The notes beneath the pieces were generated by a model. The model was not told where the DNA came from. It saw only the letters and a program-made list of their open reading frames with translations, and made no database searches. Source: a bacterium (GTDB taxonomy: Bacteria > Patescibacteriota > Minisyncoccia > UBA6257 > JAUSGH01). From it: DNA of 57,263 bases. Shown here one piece after another: positions 7,340-15,046 of this stretch. The stretch's first letter is position 1. Each line of letters opens with the position of its first letter. The DNA lies in NCBI GenBank assembly GCA_030649055.1, contig JAUSGH010000004.1, positions 1 to 57,263 on the forward strand. The letters run 5' to 3'. Made by a program: the position numbers and the translations under genes.

Positions 7340-8881
7340 ATGGTTTCAAGAAAAAATGAAAAAGCGTTGAAGAATATCCCGACCGTACTCGTGATTTTCG
7401 GCGTGACGGGGGATTTAACGGCGAAAAAAATCGCGCCGGCGCTTTTTAGTTTATTCCGGCAGGGCGATCTGCCGGAGATGTTTCATCTGGTCGGGTTTTC
7501 CAGGCGGAGCCTCACTGCGCCGGAATTCCGGCAATATATTACCGGTGTGCTCGCGAAACAAAAAGATTTTGATGCGGATGAATGCGCGAAGTTTTGCGGA
7601 GCGATTTCCTATCAGCGGGGCACGTTTGAAAACGCCGGCGACTACCGCGCGTTGCGCGAGGAGTTGAAGCGCGTTGATGACCGGTGGGGAGTTTGCTCAA
7701 ACAAATTGTTTTATCTCGCGGTACCACCAGAATATTATGAGGGGATTTTTAAGGAGCTGAAGACCTCAGGGCTCACAAAGACATGCTCAAATGAAGAAGG
7801 GTGGACCAGGGTACTGGTGGAAAAGCCGTTCGGAGAAAATCTCGCGACCGCACAACGGCTGGATGAACTGCTGGGTGAATTTTTTCAAGAATCCCAGATC
7901 TACCGCATTGACCATTATCTCGGCAAAGAAATGGCGCAGAGCATATTGACGTTTCGGTTCGCGAATAATCTTGCGGAAAAAAGCTGGAGCAACGAATGCG
8001 TGGAGAGCATCAATATCCGCCTTTGGGAGAACCTGGGCGTTGAGCATCGTGGGAGTTTTTATGACGGCGTGGGCGCGTTGCGCGACGTGGGCCAGAATCA
8101 TCTATTGCAGTTATTGGCGCTCGTTACAATGGAACACCCCGGAAGTTTAGCGTCGGACGCGATCCGCGCGCGGCGCGCGGAGGTATTGCAAATGCTCATT
8201 CCGCCGGATGCGCGGGAGGTGCGGACAGCTGCGCTGCGCGCGCAGTATTCCGGTTATCAGGGTATCACCGGCGTACGGAAGAGTTCCGAAACGGAAACAT
8301 ATTTTAAGGTGCGCGCGTTTCTTGATTCGCCGCGCTGGCGCGGGGTGCCGATTACGCTGGAGAGCGGAAAGCGGCTCGGTGAAGTAAAAAAAGAAGTGGA
8401 AATCATATTTAAGCATCCCGACCCGTGTTTTTGTCCTCCGCATGACGCGGCGCAATATAAAAATCGGGTTGTCATCGCGCTGGAACCAAAAGAAGGGTTT
8501 TCGGTTGAGTTTTGGTCAAAAAAACCTGGGTTGAAGTTTGATATGCAGCGCGAGGTCTTTGACGCGCTGCGCGAAAACCCCAACCGGCGGCAATACGTTG
8601 AAGAGTATAAAAAGCTTCTCTGGGATGCGTTTGCCGGAGATCAAACACTGTTCGCGAGCACCGCTGAAGTGCGGGCGATGTGGCGCTTCGTTGACCCGAT
8701 TATCAATGCGTGGAAGGCGAACGCCGTTCCACTCGCGTCGTACAAGCCTGATACCGCGGAGGCGCTGCTTGCCGCGGCGAAAGTAAATTGGTACGCCCCG
8801 TGCCACAACTCCGGCAGCGCAACGGCGCGTAAGAGTCGGCGAAATCTTGCGCGGAATAAAAGATCCTTAAAACATCGATAA
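7340..8881 (+). CDS. zwf: Glucose-6-phosphate 1-dehydrogenase
   Basis: It oxidises glucose-6-phosphate to 6-phosphogluconolactone, making NADPH, and opens the oxidative pentose phosphate pathway. The Rossmann motif GVTGDLTAKK is at 21-30, EKPFG at 161-165 and the substrate/catalytic signature RIDHYLGKE at 189-197. Its 513 residues equal the family length. The C-terminal tail ends in an unusual basic stretch (TARKSRRNLARNKRSLKHR). The next gene is gnd, the pathway's decarboxylating enzyme. No lactonase (pgl) is between them. The start is supported by TATAAA six bases upstream, fitting a leaderless mRNA. Confidence 0.95.
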   Translation: MVSRKNEKALKNIPTVLVIFGVTGDLTAKKIAPALFSLFRQGDLPEMFHLVGFSRRSLTAPEFRQYITGVLAKQKDFDADECAKFCGAISYQRGTFENAGDYRALREELKRVDDRWGVCSNKLFYLAVPPEYYEGIFKELKTSGLTKTCSNEEGWTRVLVEKPFGENLATAQRLDELLGEFFQESQIYRIDHYLGKEMAQSILTFRFANNLAEKSWSNECVESINIRLWENLGVEHRGSFYDGVGALRDVGQNHLLQLLALVTMEHPGSLASDAIRARRAEVLQMLIPPDAREVRTAALRAQYSGYQGITGVRKSSETETYFKVRAFLDSPRWRGVPITLESGKRLGEVKKEVEIIFKHPDPCFCPPHDAAQYKNRVVIALEPKEGFSVEFWSKKPGLKFDMQREVFDALRENPNRRQYVEEYKKLLWDAFAGDQTLFASTAEVRAMWRFVDPIINAWKANAVPLASYKPDTAEALLAAAKVNWYAPCHNSGSATARKSRRNLARNKRSLKHR

Positions 8882-8919
8882 CTGTCCACCAACAACATTG
8901 ACCGAAGTTGTGGCACAGG
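8881..8919 (+). repeat. Relic of the CCTGTG..CACGG terminal-inverted-repeat element
   Basis: CGAAGTTGTGGCACAGG (8903-8919) matches one end of the mobile elements at 24428 and 41437 with one difference in the CACAGG arm. Only a degenerate, shortened opposite arm (CTGTCCACCAACAACATTG) is present. It lies 13 bases before the gnd start. Confidence 0.45.
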
Positions 8920-8932
8920 GTACGCTCCACGT

Positions 8933-9856
8933 ATGGAAGCAACGTCACAAAAAAAGGAACTCGGCATTGTTGGCTTGGGCAAAATGGGGGCGAACATCGC
9001 GCGCCGGCTTGTAGGGCGCGGCTGGAGCGTTGTCGGAGTTGATCAGCCGGAAGTGTTGGAGCGATTGAAAGGCGAGGGGATTGTCGGCGCGGCAACGCTG
9101 GAAGATCTTGTGAAAAAACTCGCTTCCCCGCGCGTTATTTGGCTCATGGTGCCGGCGGGAGATGTGGTTGACGAAGTCATTTTTGGCAAAGAGGGTTTGC
9201 TGAAGTTTTTATCAAAAGGGGACATCATTGTGGACGGAGGAAATTCATATTTTGCCGACACGGTGGCACGCTATAAAAAAGTCACGAAGCGCGGCGGCAT
9301 TGATTTTATTGATGTCGGCGTTTCGGGTGGTCCCGGGGGAGCATTAGCCGGCGCGTGTATTATGGTGGGCGGGAAAGAAGCGGTATTCAAAAAAATTGAG
9401 CCGCTCATCAAAGACATGGCACGTGAGGGGAGTTATCAGTTTTTCGAAGGCGCCGGCGCGGGGCATTTTGTGAAAATGGTGCATAATGGCATTGAATACG
9501 GCATGATGCAATCGCTCGCCGAAGGGTTTGAGATACTGAAAAAATCCAAATATAAATTAGACCTCACGCGTGTCACGGATATTTATAACCACGGCAGCGT
9601 TATTGAGTCCCGTTTGACGGGGTGGCTCTACGGGGCGTTCAAGGCGCACGGCGAGGACTTGAAAGAAATTTCGGGAACCGTGGGGCACACCGGCGAGGGC
9701 GCGTGGACGGTTAAAACCGCGAAACAAATGAAGCTCAAAGCGAAGGTGATTGAAGAAGCATTGAAGTTCCGTGTCAATTCCGCGAAACATCCGAGTTACG
9801 CGGGCAAAGTACTTTCCGCGTTACGCGAGCAGTTCGGCGGGCATAAAGCGAAGTAG
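8933..9856 (+). CDS. gnd: 6-phosphogluconate dehydrogenase, decarboxylating (short GntZ/YqeC type)
   Basis: It converts 6-phosphogluconate to ribulose-5-phosphate and CO2 with reduction of NAD(P). The dinucleotide motif GLGKMG is at 14-19, then DGGNSYF (101-107), SGGPGGA (131-137) and the catalytic segment KMVHNGIEYG (181-190, Lys and Asn). At 307 residues it is the short class, which lacks the second helical domain of the 470-residue enzymes and is often NAD-dependent. With zwf it forms an oxidative pentose phosphate unit. A transposable-element relic sits in the 51-base gap to zwf. Confidence 0.93.
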   Translation: MEATSQKKELGIVGLGKMGANIARRLVGRGWSVVGVDQPEVLERLKGEGIVGAATLEDLVKKLASPRVIWLMVPAGDVVDEVIFGKEGLLKFLSKGDIIVDGGNSYFADTVARYKKVTKRGGIDFIDVGVSGGPGGALAGACIMVGGKEAVFKKIEPLIKDMAREGSYQFFEGAGAGHFVKMVHNGIEYGMMQSLAEGFEILKKSKYKLDLTRVTDIYNHGSVIESRLTGWLYGAFKAHGEDLKEISGTVGHTGEGAWTVKTAKQMKLKAKVIEEALKFRVNSAKHPSYAGKVLSALREQFGGHKAK

Positions 9857-9872
9857 CGAATATAATTTACAT

Positions 9873-10286
9873 ATGAAAAAATCATCTATTGCGGCGTTCG
9901 TGATTGCGGCAGGGCTCGCCGGGACAATAAGCTTGAATTATTACCGGTCATTGTCGCTTGTTCCTCCGCAAGACGCGGTTACCGCGGATGTTGCGCCGAC
10001 GGAGGCCATCGTAAAAGAATTTACCGTCAACGGGGCGAATTTTTCGTTTTCACCCTCAACGCTTACGGTAAAGAAGGGCGATAAAGTGCGGATTATTTTT
10101 GAAAACATTGAAGGATTTCACGACTTCCGTATTGACAAGCTGAATGTGGCAACGCGTCAAATTCGAATGGGGGACCGCGATGTCGTGGAGTTTGTGGCGG
10201 CTGACGCCGGAAGCTTTGAGTATTATTGCTCCGTCGGCAGTCATCGCGCGATGGGTATGAAAGGAACGCTTGTCGTTGAGAAATAG
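9873..10286 (+). CDS. Membrane-anchored or exported cupredoxin (type I copper protein)
   Basis: The N-terminal hydrophobic helix (residues 4-21, SSIAAFVIAAGLAGTISLN) is a signal anchor. The domain 45-137 is a plastocyanin/azurin-like beta sandwich. Copper ligands are visible in the usual order and spacing: H83 (GFHDF), C119 (YYCSVG), H124 and M129 (GSHRAMGMKG). It probably shuttles electrons at the cell surface; the partner is unknown, though a type II NADH dehydrogenase is encoded at 32-33 kb. ATG 9873 was chosen over an upstream frame because it gives the signal helix and lies six bases after TATAAT (9861-9866), fitting a leaderless start. dusB begins directly at its stop. Confidence 0.9.
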   Translation: MKKSSIAAFVIAAGLAGTISLNYYRSLSLVPPQDAVTADVAPTEAIVKEFTVNGANFSFSPSTLTVKKGDKVRIIFENIEGFHDFRIDKLNVATRQIRMGDRDVVEFVAADAGSFEYYCSVGSHRAMGMKGTLVVEK

Positions 10287-11318
10287 ATGTCAAAGAATTT
10301 CGGATTTTGGGCGAAGTTACCCGATGTATGCGCGATTCTGGCGCCAATGGCGGAAGTCACCGACGCCGCTTTTCGGCGCGTGGTGGCGAAGTACGGCAAA
10401 CCCGACGTGCTCTACACCGAGTTTGTTTCCGCGGAAGGCCTCATGTCCCGCGGCAGGGAGCGGTTGCAACACGACCTGCAATTCCATGAGTCCGAGCGCC
10501 CGATTGTCGCGCAGATTTTTGATAACGATCCCGACGTGTTGGCGAAGGCGACCGAGTACATATGTACACTTGGTTTTGACGGCGTGGAAGTAAACATGGG
10601 CTGCCCGGATAAGGCGGTGATGAAACAGTGCGCCGGTGCTTCACTAATCGACGACCCCGACCGCGCCGTCAAGATTATTAAGGCAATGAAAGAAGCGGCG
10701 GGAGTGATTCCCGTTTCGGTAAAAACCCGGCTAGGCGTCAAAAGCGATGTATTGGAAGAGTGGCTTCCGCGATTGCTTGAGGCGGAGCCCGCGGCGATCA
10801 CCATTCATGCCCGCACCGCGAAAGAGATGTCGCTTGTTCCGGCGCGTTGGGATCGCGTTGCGCGAGCCGTGGAAATTGCGAAGGGTTCCGGAATAAGAAT
10901 TATTGGTAACGGCGACGTCGCATCGCTTGAAGATGGCTATGCAAAAGCGCGTGCCGCGGGTGCCGGCGGATTTATCCCGTTAGAAGTAGGCCGCCCCAAG
11001 GTGGCCGAAGCCACTCGCCTTGGGCGAGGGCGACTTCTAACGGGATTTATGGCCGGCCGCACCGCCATCGGCAATCCGTTTTTCTTTTCCGGACGAACCG
11101 ACGTAACACTGAAAGAAAGGTTGGAGGCAATGTGTATGCACGCCCGACTCTGCGAAGAACTTATGCCGTGGAAGCCGTTTGTGCACGTGAGGAAGCACTT
11201 AGCAAAGTACGCCGCCGGCGAGCGCGATGTCAAAGCATTGCGCGTGGAACTGATGGCCGCTAATAACGCCGCGGACGTGGACGCAGCCGCGGAGCGATTT
11301 TTAAACCAATCGTGTTAA
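10287..11318 (+). CDS. dusB: tRNA-dihydrouridine synthase carrying a 25-residue palindrome-encoded insert
   Basis: It reduces uridines in the tRNA D loop using FMN. The TIM-barrel start APMAEVTDAAFR is followed by the EFVSAEGL segment, the catalytic cysteine C106 in NMGCPDKAV, and SVKTRLG. The usual FMN-phosphate motif GADGVMIGRxxxGNPW appears here as GAGGF, then 25 extra residues (230-254), then MAGRTAIGNPFFF. Removing the extra residues restores the family pattern exactly. The insert is encoded by a 69-bp palindromic element plus a 6-bp duplication, so the frame is kept. ATG 10287 directly follows the cupredoxin stop (TAG 10284-10286). The insert's effect on activity is unknown; it lies next to the FMN site. 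Confidence 0.9.
   Translation: MSKNFGFWAKLPDVCAILAPMAEVTDAAFRRVVAKYGKPDVLYTEFVSAEGLMSRGRERLQHDLQFHESERPIVAQIFDNDPDVLAKATEYICTLGFDGVEVNMGCPDKAVMKQCAGASLIDDPDRAVKIIKAMKEAAGVIPVSVKTRLGVKSDVLEEWLPRLLEAEPAAITIHARTAKEMSLVPARWDRVARAVEIAKGSGIRIIGNGDVASLEDGYAKARAAGAGGFIPLEVGRPKVAEATRLGRGRLLTGFMAGRTAIGNPFFFSGRTDVTLKERLEAMCMHARLCEELMPWKPFVHVRKHLAKYAAGERDVKALRVELMAANNAADVDAAAERFLNQSC
10976..11044. repeat. In-frame palindromic element inside dusB
   Basis: The terminal inverted repeats CCCGTTAGAAGT (10976-10987) and ACTTCTAACGGG (11033-11044) are perfect. The centre also pairs (GGCCGCC, then GGCGAGGGCG region). ATTTAT flanks both sides (10970-10975 and 11045-11050) as a target duplication. The total gain of 75 bp equals 25 codons. 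Confidence 0.85.
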
Positions 11319-11322
11319 GCGG

Positions 11323-11625
11323 CTACTCGCCCTCGCACGCGCCCGAAATGTATGATTCCACGAGCGAATTTTTGCACGCCTCGCACGAGTTAGAAATCGT
11401 CTGATTCACCGGGTTGCACGGCGCCTTGATGCATTGAATGTTTATTTTCGCGCACACCGGCTGATAGAGCGCGATGCATGCCGTCGCCTCCCGCTGTTCC
11501 GCGGCGCAAAGCGTGACCGCGTTATCCACGGTTGTGACTTTGCGTGAATAAATAACCCGGAAGTACATGCTTGCGGCGGAAACCAACACCAGAAAAACGA
11601 TAAGAATAATAAATTTTTTACTCAT
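11323..11625 (-). CDS. Small exported Kazal-like cysteine-rich protein
   Basis: It has 100 residues, with an N-terminal hydrophobic helix (FIILIVFLVLVSAASMYF) acting as signal or anchor. The C-terminal half has a Kazal-type pattern: PVCA, then C..APC, then NSCEACKN, then a final SGACEGE. Kazal domains are usually serine-protease inhibitors or extracellular binding modules; here the inhibitory loop cannot be assigned. It converges on dusB with four bases between the stops and no visible terminator. The role is unknown. Confidence 0.7.
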   Translation of the reverse strand: MSKKFIILIVFLVLVSAASMYFRVIYSRKVTTVDNAVTLCAAEQREATACIALYQPVCAKINIQCIKAPCNPVNQTISNSCEACKNSLVESYISGACEGE

Positions 11626-11691
11626 AAGTTATGTGCTTAATTTTGGTCGCGCCTCAATGGACGGTGCGCGACATGATTTCGTAAAATCAGC

Positions 11692-11760
11692 TGCGGGACC
11701 TGGATTCGAACCAAGATACTCGCCTTCAGAGGGCGATGTCCTACCATTAGACGATCCCGC
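11692..11760 (-). tRNA. tRNA-Gln (anticodon CUG)
   Basis: Read on the minus strand, the acceptor GCGGGAT (11760-11754) pairs with GTCCCGC (11699-11693) and the discriminator is A. The anticodon stem TCGCC/GGCGA has loop CTCTGAA, so the anticodon is CTG. The T arm is CTTGG-TTCGAAT-CCAGG. It is 69 nt with a short D loop and no encoded CCA. The companion tRNA-Gln(UUG) at 42.8 kb shares the same acceptor and D-arm sequence. Confidence 0.92.
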
Positions 11761-11836
11761 AATTGTTACCATTCATAATGTCTGATTTTGACTTATTTTG
11801 CAAATTTGCGGCGCATGCTAACCTGAATACAGGTTT

Positions 11837-12088
11837 ATGCCGTACTTTACCTACATTCTGGAATGTGCCGATAAAACTTTGTACGTTGGGTGTACTAATA
11901 ATCTTGAGCGGCGGTTAAAACAGCACAACGAGTCAAAACAAGGCGCGCATTATACGAAAATCCGCCGCCCGGTGAAATTGGTGCACGTGGAATCTTTCCG
12001 TACTCTCCGGAAAGCAAGGCAGAGGGAAGCCGGAATAAAGGGATGGAAGAGAAGCGAGAAGGTGGCGCTAGTAAAAATGGGAATATAA
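11837..12088 (+). CDS. GIY-YIG domain protein (UPF0213 / YhbQ-like)
   Basis: It has 83 residues and is a stand-alone GIY-YIG nuclease fold: YFTYILECADKTLYVGCT carries the two-strand YIL..YVG core, followed by NLERRLKQHN with the conserved Arg and His, and a Lys-rich end. The catalytic Glu position of larger nucleases is not obvious. Members of this family are widespread with unknown function, perhaps nucleic-acid repair. The small hairpin AACCTG-AATA-CAGGTT lies directly before the ATG. The gene is flanked upstream by tRNA-Gln on the opposite strand. Confidence 0.85.
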   Translation: MPYFTYILECADKTLYVGCTNNLERRLKQHNESKQGAHYTKIRRPVKLVHVESFRTLRKARQREAGIKGWKRSEKVALVKMGI

Positions 12089-12124
12089 AAATCACAACCC
12101 CTCCGACGTCCATCAGAGGGGTTG
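12085..12124 (-). terminator. Terminator of the small zinc-ribbon gene
   Basis: CAACCCCTC (12095-12103) pairs with GAGGGGTTG (12116-12124). On the minus strand TGATTTTTATA follows. It sits 18 bases beyond the zinc-ribbon stop. Confidence 0.7.
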
Positions 12125-12141
12125 TTGCGGGTTCGCCATTG

Positions 12142-12312
12142 CTATGGCCGTTTCATGGCGCGGGGCGCGAGGAACCATACCGCGAAAAGGTCCCAGCAAT
12201 TCTTACAGAGGTAGCAGATCTTGTCGTTGAACTTCACGTACTGCGTGAACGGAATGTACTCCTCGGTCTTGCAGCGCTCGCAGCGCTGCTTGTTGGATGA
12301 AGTCATCGCCAT
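12142..12312 (-). CDS. Small zinc-ribbon protein
   Basis: It has 56 residues from the chosen start. Two CxxC knuckles, CERC and CKNC (the second within CYLCKNCW), are spaced as in a rubredoxin/treble-clef-like zinc ribbon. The C-terminus is hydrophobic (WDLFAVWFLA). I chose ATG 12312 because GGAGG lies 8 bases before it on the minus strand; an ATG five codons further upstream would overlap that Shine-Dalgarno. It has its own terminator. The function is unknown; DNA/RNA binding or a structural role are possible. Confidence 0.65.
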   Translation of the reverse strand: MAMTSSNKQRCERCKTEEYIPFTQYVKFNDKICYLCKNCWDLFAVWFLAPRAMKRP

Positions 12313-12346
12313 TGCGGCATCCTCCACAAAATGAGAAACTAGAATA

Positions 12347-12841
12347 ATGATAAATCAAACTCGGACAAACGGCAACGCCGCGACCTGGGCGATTGTTATT
12401 ACGGTAGCGGTGGTACTCGCGGGGCTTTTTATGATTCCGAGCCTGAACCGGAGTAATGGTGGAGGCGGAAGTGGCGGCTCGCCGTGTCTTGTGCCAAATC
12501 TGCCGCTGTTGCAGCACATTCATCCGCAGATGAGGATTTTGGTTGATGATAAGGAGGAGGTTATTCCGACAAATATCGGCATCGGCGCGTGCGAGCGCGC
12601 GCTCCACACGCACGATTCAACCGGCGAACTGCATGTGGAGGCGCAAGACCGTCACGAATATACGCTCGGCGAATTTTTCGGCACCTGGGGAAAATCAATG
12701 GAGCGCGAAGGATATACGCTTGAAATGACCGTGGACGACGTGTCGTCGCAAGAGTTTGGCGCGCTGAAGTTCAAGGATAAGCAGAGAATCGTGGTACAAT
12801 ATAAACGTATAGGGAACACGAATGACGCGAATGGCAGATAA
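12347..12841 (+). CDS. Membrane-anchored His-rich protein of unknown function
   Basis: It has 164 residues with one N-terminal TM helix (WAIVITVAVVLAGLFMIPS) and a Gly-rich linker (NGGGGSGGS). The extracytoplasmic domain has the motifs HIHPQMRI and ERALHTHDSTGELHVEA, then YTLGEFFGTWG. I recall the same LHTHD..G..HvE....ftLG.fF..Wg arrangement from exported proteins in other phyla, but cannot name the family. The histidines could bind metal. The last residues (NTNDANGR) and stop are encoded by the left arm of a repeat element, so the native C-terminus may have been replaced. It is followed by superoxide dismutase. Confidence 0.7.
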   Translation: MINQTRTNGNAATWAIVITVAVVLAGLFMIPSLNRSNGGGGSGGSPCLVPNLPLLQHIHPQMRILVDDKEEVIPTNIGIGACERALHTHDSTGELHVEAQDRHEYTLGEFFGTWGKSMEREGYTLEMTVDDVSSQEFGALKFKDKQRIVVQYKRIGNTNDANGR

Positions 12842-12929
12842 AAATAACGCGAATATTCGTGCGTATTAAAAAATAACCTTATTCGCGATATTTCTATTCC
12901 CGATTCGCGATATTTGCGAACACTATAAT
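12814..12929 (+). repeat. Inverted-repeat element upstream of superoxide dismutase
   Basis: The left arm (12814-12860) overlaps the end of the preceding gene. The right arm ends CGATTCGCGATATTTGCGAACACTATAAT directly before the ATG at 12930. The architecture is the same as the element at 2977-3111. Confidence 0.7.
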
Positions 12930-13544
12930 ATGAGAAAAGATTACATTGCAGACAAATTAACCATTGATAAGGACTTGGACGGTTTGAGTTTGAAGATGAT
13001 TACGGAGCACTTCAAGTTGTATGAAGGATATGTGAAGAAATCCAACGAGATTCAGCAGAAGCTTGAGGAGGCGGATAAGTCCGAGGCAAACGGCGTGTAT
13101 AGTTATATCGGCGAATTGAAGCGCCAAGAAACCTTCGCGGTGAACGGAATGAAACTGCACGAAGTGTATTTCGGCGAACTCAATGGTAGCCCTTCGACAA
13201 GCTCAGGGACTATTATAGAAACGATGATCATTGAGGATTTCGGCTCCATGGACGCGTGGAAGCTGGACATGGTGGCAACGGGCTTGGCCGCCAGAGGTTG
13301 GGCGATTTTGTGCTACGACTTCCGCGACAACAAATTGCACAATTACGGCGCGGACGGCCATAACGTCGGCGCGGTGTGGGGCGCGATTCCGTTAATCGCC
13401 CTAGACATTTATGAGCACGCGTACTTTATGGACTACGGCGTACGCCGCTTGGATTACATCGCGTCGTTTTTCAAGAACTTGGATTGGAATTACGTCAACG
13501 CGATAGCGGAAAAGTTTGAGTTGCAAAAACAGCACAGTTCGTAG
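12930..13544 (+). CDS. sodA: Superoxide dismutase, Fe/Mn family
   Basis: It converts superoxide to oxygen and hydrogen peroxide in the cytoplasm. The four metal ligands are in place: H27 (ITEHFKLYEGYV), H77 (KLHEVYFGEL), D159 and H163 (ALDIYEHAYFMDYG). The length of 204 residues is normal. The segment SPSTSSGT (87-94) has no counterpart in the family and is encoded by a dispersed CCTTCGACAAGCTCAGGG repeat, in frame, right after GELNG and 10 residues past ligand H77. Metal choice (Fe or Mn) cannot be read from the sequence. The start is set by family alignment and directly follows a repeat element with a TATAAT-like end. Confidence 0.92.
   Translation: MRKDYIADKLTIDKDLDGLSLKMITEHFKLYEGYVKKSNEIQQKLEEADKSEANGVYSYIGELKRQETFAVNGMKLHEVYFGELNGSPSTSSGTIIETMIIEDFGSMDAWKLDMVATGLAARGWAILCYDFRDNKLHNYGADGHNVGAVWGAIPLIALDIYEHAYFMDYGVRRLDYIASFFKNLDWNYVNAIAEKFELQKQHSS
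13191..13208. repeat. PELVEG-type dispersed repeat inside sodA
   Basis: CCTTCGACAAGCTCAGGG is the reverse complement of the repeat at 28407-28423 and 55539-55557. Here it is read in the opposite direction, giving PSTSSG instead of PELVEG. Confidence 0.75.
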
Positions 13545-13553
13545 CCGGTACTC

Positions 13554-13602
13554 ATTCGCGTTATTTTTATCGCCCGATTCGCGATATTGGCGAATACTAT
13601 AT
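13554..13602 (+). repeat. Right arm of the TTCGCGATATT family before pilB-like gene
   Basis: ATTCGCGTTATTTTTATCG, then GATTCGCGATATTGGCGAATACTATAT, ending against the ATG at 13603. No left arm is visible. Confidence 0.7.
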
Positions 13603-14898
13603 ATGGCAAAGAAAGCAGAACCTAAAAACGAAGAAAAGAAGGAGGTCAAAAAAGATCTCCGCGTCGCCGGATCGGATCGCGCCGCTAAAGCGGCAATCGA
13701 GGAAGAGCTTTCCGGAGACGTCGCGAAAATTTCCATCATCAAATTAGTGGACCTCTTGATGGAGTGCGCGTATTTCGCGCGCGCCTCCGACGTGCACATT
13801 GATCCGGAGTCCGGCCGCATCAGAGTGCGCGTGCGCGTTGACGGCGTGATGCATGAGGCATTCTTCTTTCCGAAAGAGCTGCAGTCGGAAGTCGTGACGC
13901 GCATCAAAGTGCTTTCGGGACTCCGCACCGACGAACATCAGGCGGCGCAGGATGGTCGGTTTAAGGCGCCGATACGCGAAGTGGGCTATATTGACGTGCG
14001 CGTGTCTATCGCTCCGACGTATTACGGCGAAAATGCCGTGATGCGTATTTTGGCGGAACAGGCGCAGACGTTTACGCTTGAGGCGCTTGGGTTTGAAGGG
14101 GTGGATCTTGAAAGAATACGGAAAGCAATTAAAAAACCGTACGGTATGATTCTGGCAACGGGTCCCACGGGTTCCGGAAAGACAACAACGCTCTACACTA
14201 TCATCAAACAGCTCAACATGCCGGAGGTGTCCATTATCACCGTTGAAGACCCAATTGAATATTCTATTGACGGTATTGATCAGATTCAGGTGAACCCCCG
14301 CACCGGAATCACGTTTGCCTCCGGATTGCGGTCTATTTTGCGCCAGGACCCGAATATCGTGATGGTCGGTGAAATCCGTGACGAAGAAACCGCGGCGATC
14401 GCGGTGAATGCCGCCTTGACCGGCCACTTGCTTTTGACCACGCTGCACACCAACAACGCCGCGACAGCATTGCCTCGTTTGATTGATATGAAAGTGGAGC
14501 CGTTTTTGATTGCCTCCACCGTGAACGTCGCCATCGGCCAGCGCCTTTTGCGCCGTATTTGCGATGATTGTAAGGAAGAGGTGACGATCACCGATGAGGA
14601 GCTCGCGACGATCAAGCAGGTGGTCCGGCAGGAGTTGCTCGGCACGCATAAAAAGTTTTTCAAAGGAAAGGGGTGCGTGAAGTGCGACGACAGCGGATAT
14701 AAGAGCCGCATCGGCGTGCATGAAGTGATGGATATTGACGACGAAATCCGCGAGGCGGTGATGCGTCGAGCGAACACCGCGGAAATCCAGAAAATCGCCA
14801 TCAAAAACGGTATGCGTCCGATGCTGGAAGATGCATTCCAAAAAGCGCTTTTAGGTGAGACGACGATTGAGGAGATTGTAAGAGTGGTGCACGAATAG
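13603..14898 (+). CDS. pilB: Type IV pilus assembly ATPase (PilB/GspE family, short form)
   Basis: This hexameric cytoplasmic ATPase drives pilin polymerisation. Its 431 residues lack the N-terminal GspE_N domains of 560-residue homologues. Walker A GPTGSGKTTT is at 187-196, the Asp box and Walker B at ILRQDPNIVMVGEIRDEET, and the His box at TTLHTNN. The zinc-binding tetracysteine comes from ICDDCKE and GCVKCDDSGY. The last element marks assembly-type (GspE/PilB) rather than retraction-type (PilT) ATPases. It heads a pilus cluster with a PilC-like platform protein and five pilin-like genes. A longer frame from 13516 was rejected because it would overlap sodA and be encoded by the repeat. Confidence 0.93.
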   Translation: MAKKAEPKNEEKKEVKKDLRVAGSDRAAKAAIEEELSGDVAKISIIKLVDLLMECAYFARASDVHIDPESGRIRVRVRVDGVMHEAFFFPKELQSEVVTRIKVLSGLRTDEHQAAQDGRFKAPIREVGYIDVRVSIAPTYYGENAVMRILAEQAQTFTLEALGFEGVDLERIRKAIKKPYGMILATGPTGSGKTTTLYTIIKQLNMPEVSIITVEDPIEYSIDGIDQIQVNPRTGITFASGLRSILRQDPNIVMVGEIRDEETAAIAVNAALTGHLLLTTLHTNNAATALPRLIDMKVEPFLIASTVNVAIGQRLLRRICDDCKEEVTITDEELATIKQVVRQELLGTHKKFFKGKGCVKCDDSGYKSRIGVHEVMDIDDEIREAVMRRANTAEIQKIAIKNGMRPMLEDAFQKALLGETTIEEIVRVVHE

Positions 14899-14912
14899 CG
14901 CCGTGTTTCGTT

Positions 14913-14991
14913 TGTCATCCTGAGGTCGCCTAAGGTGACCGAAGGATCTCTTGGGATTCTTCAGTCCCGCGTTGCGGGGCTTCAGAATGAC
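14913..14991 (+). repeat. TGTCATCCTGAG-type repeat, copy 1 of a direct pair
   Basis: It starts TGTCATCCTGAGGTCGCC and ends CAGAATGAC. About 45 bases from the left end are identical to the copy at 15510-15582, in the same orientation. Confidence 0.8.
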
Positions 14992-14995
14992 GGCG

Positions 14996-15039
14996 TAAAA
15001 ACGGGAAAGGGGCGCGAGTGGATTGCTCCACCGCGCCCC
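14996..15039 (-). terminator. Terminator of the minus-strand hypothetical gene
   Basis: GGGGCGCG (15009-15016) pairs with CGCGCCCC (15032-15039). On the minus strand TTTCCCGTTTTTAC follows. Confidence 0.7.
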
Positions 15040-15046
15040 TCGTGCG

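Noticed and set aside
13516-13602. N-terminal extension of the pilus ATPase
   Set aside because: It overlaps the sodA end and translates a repeat arm.
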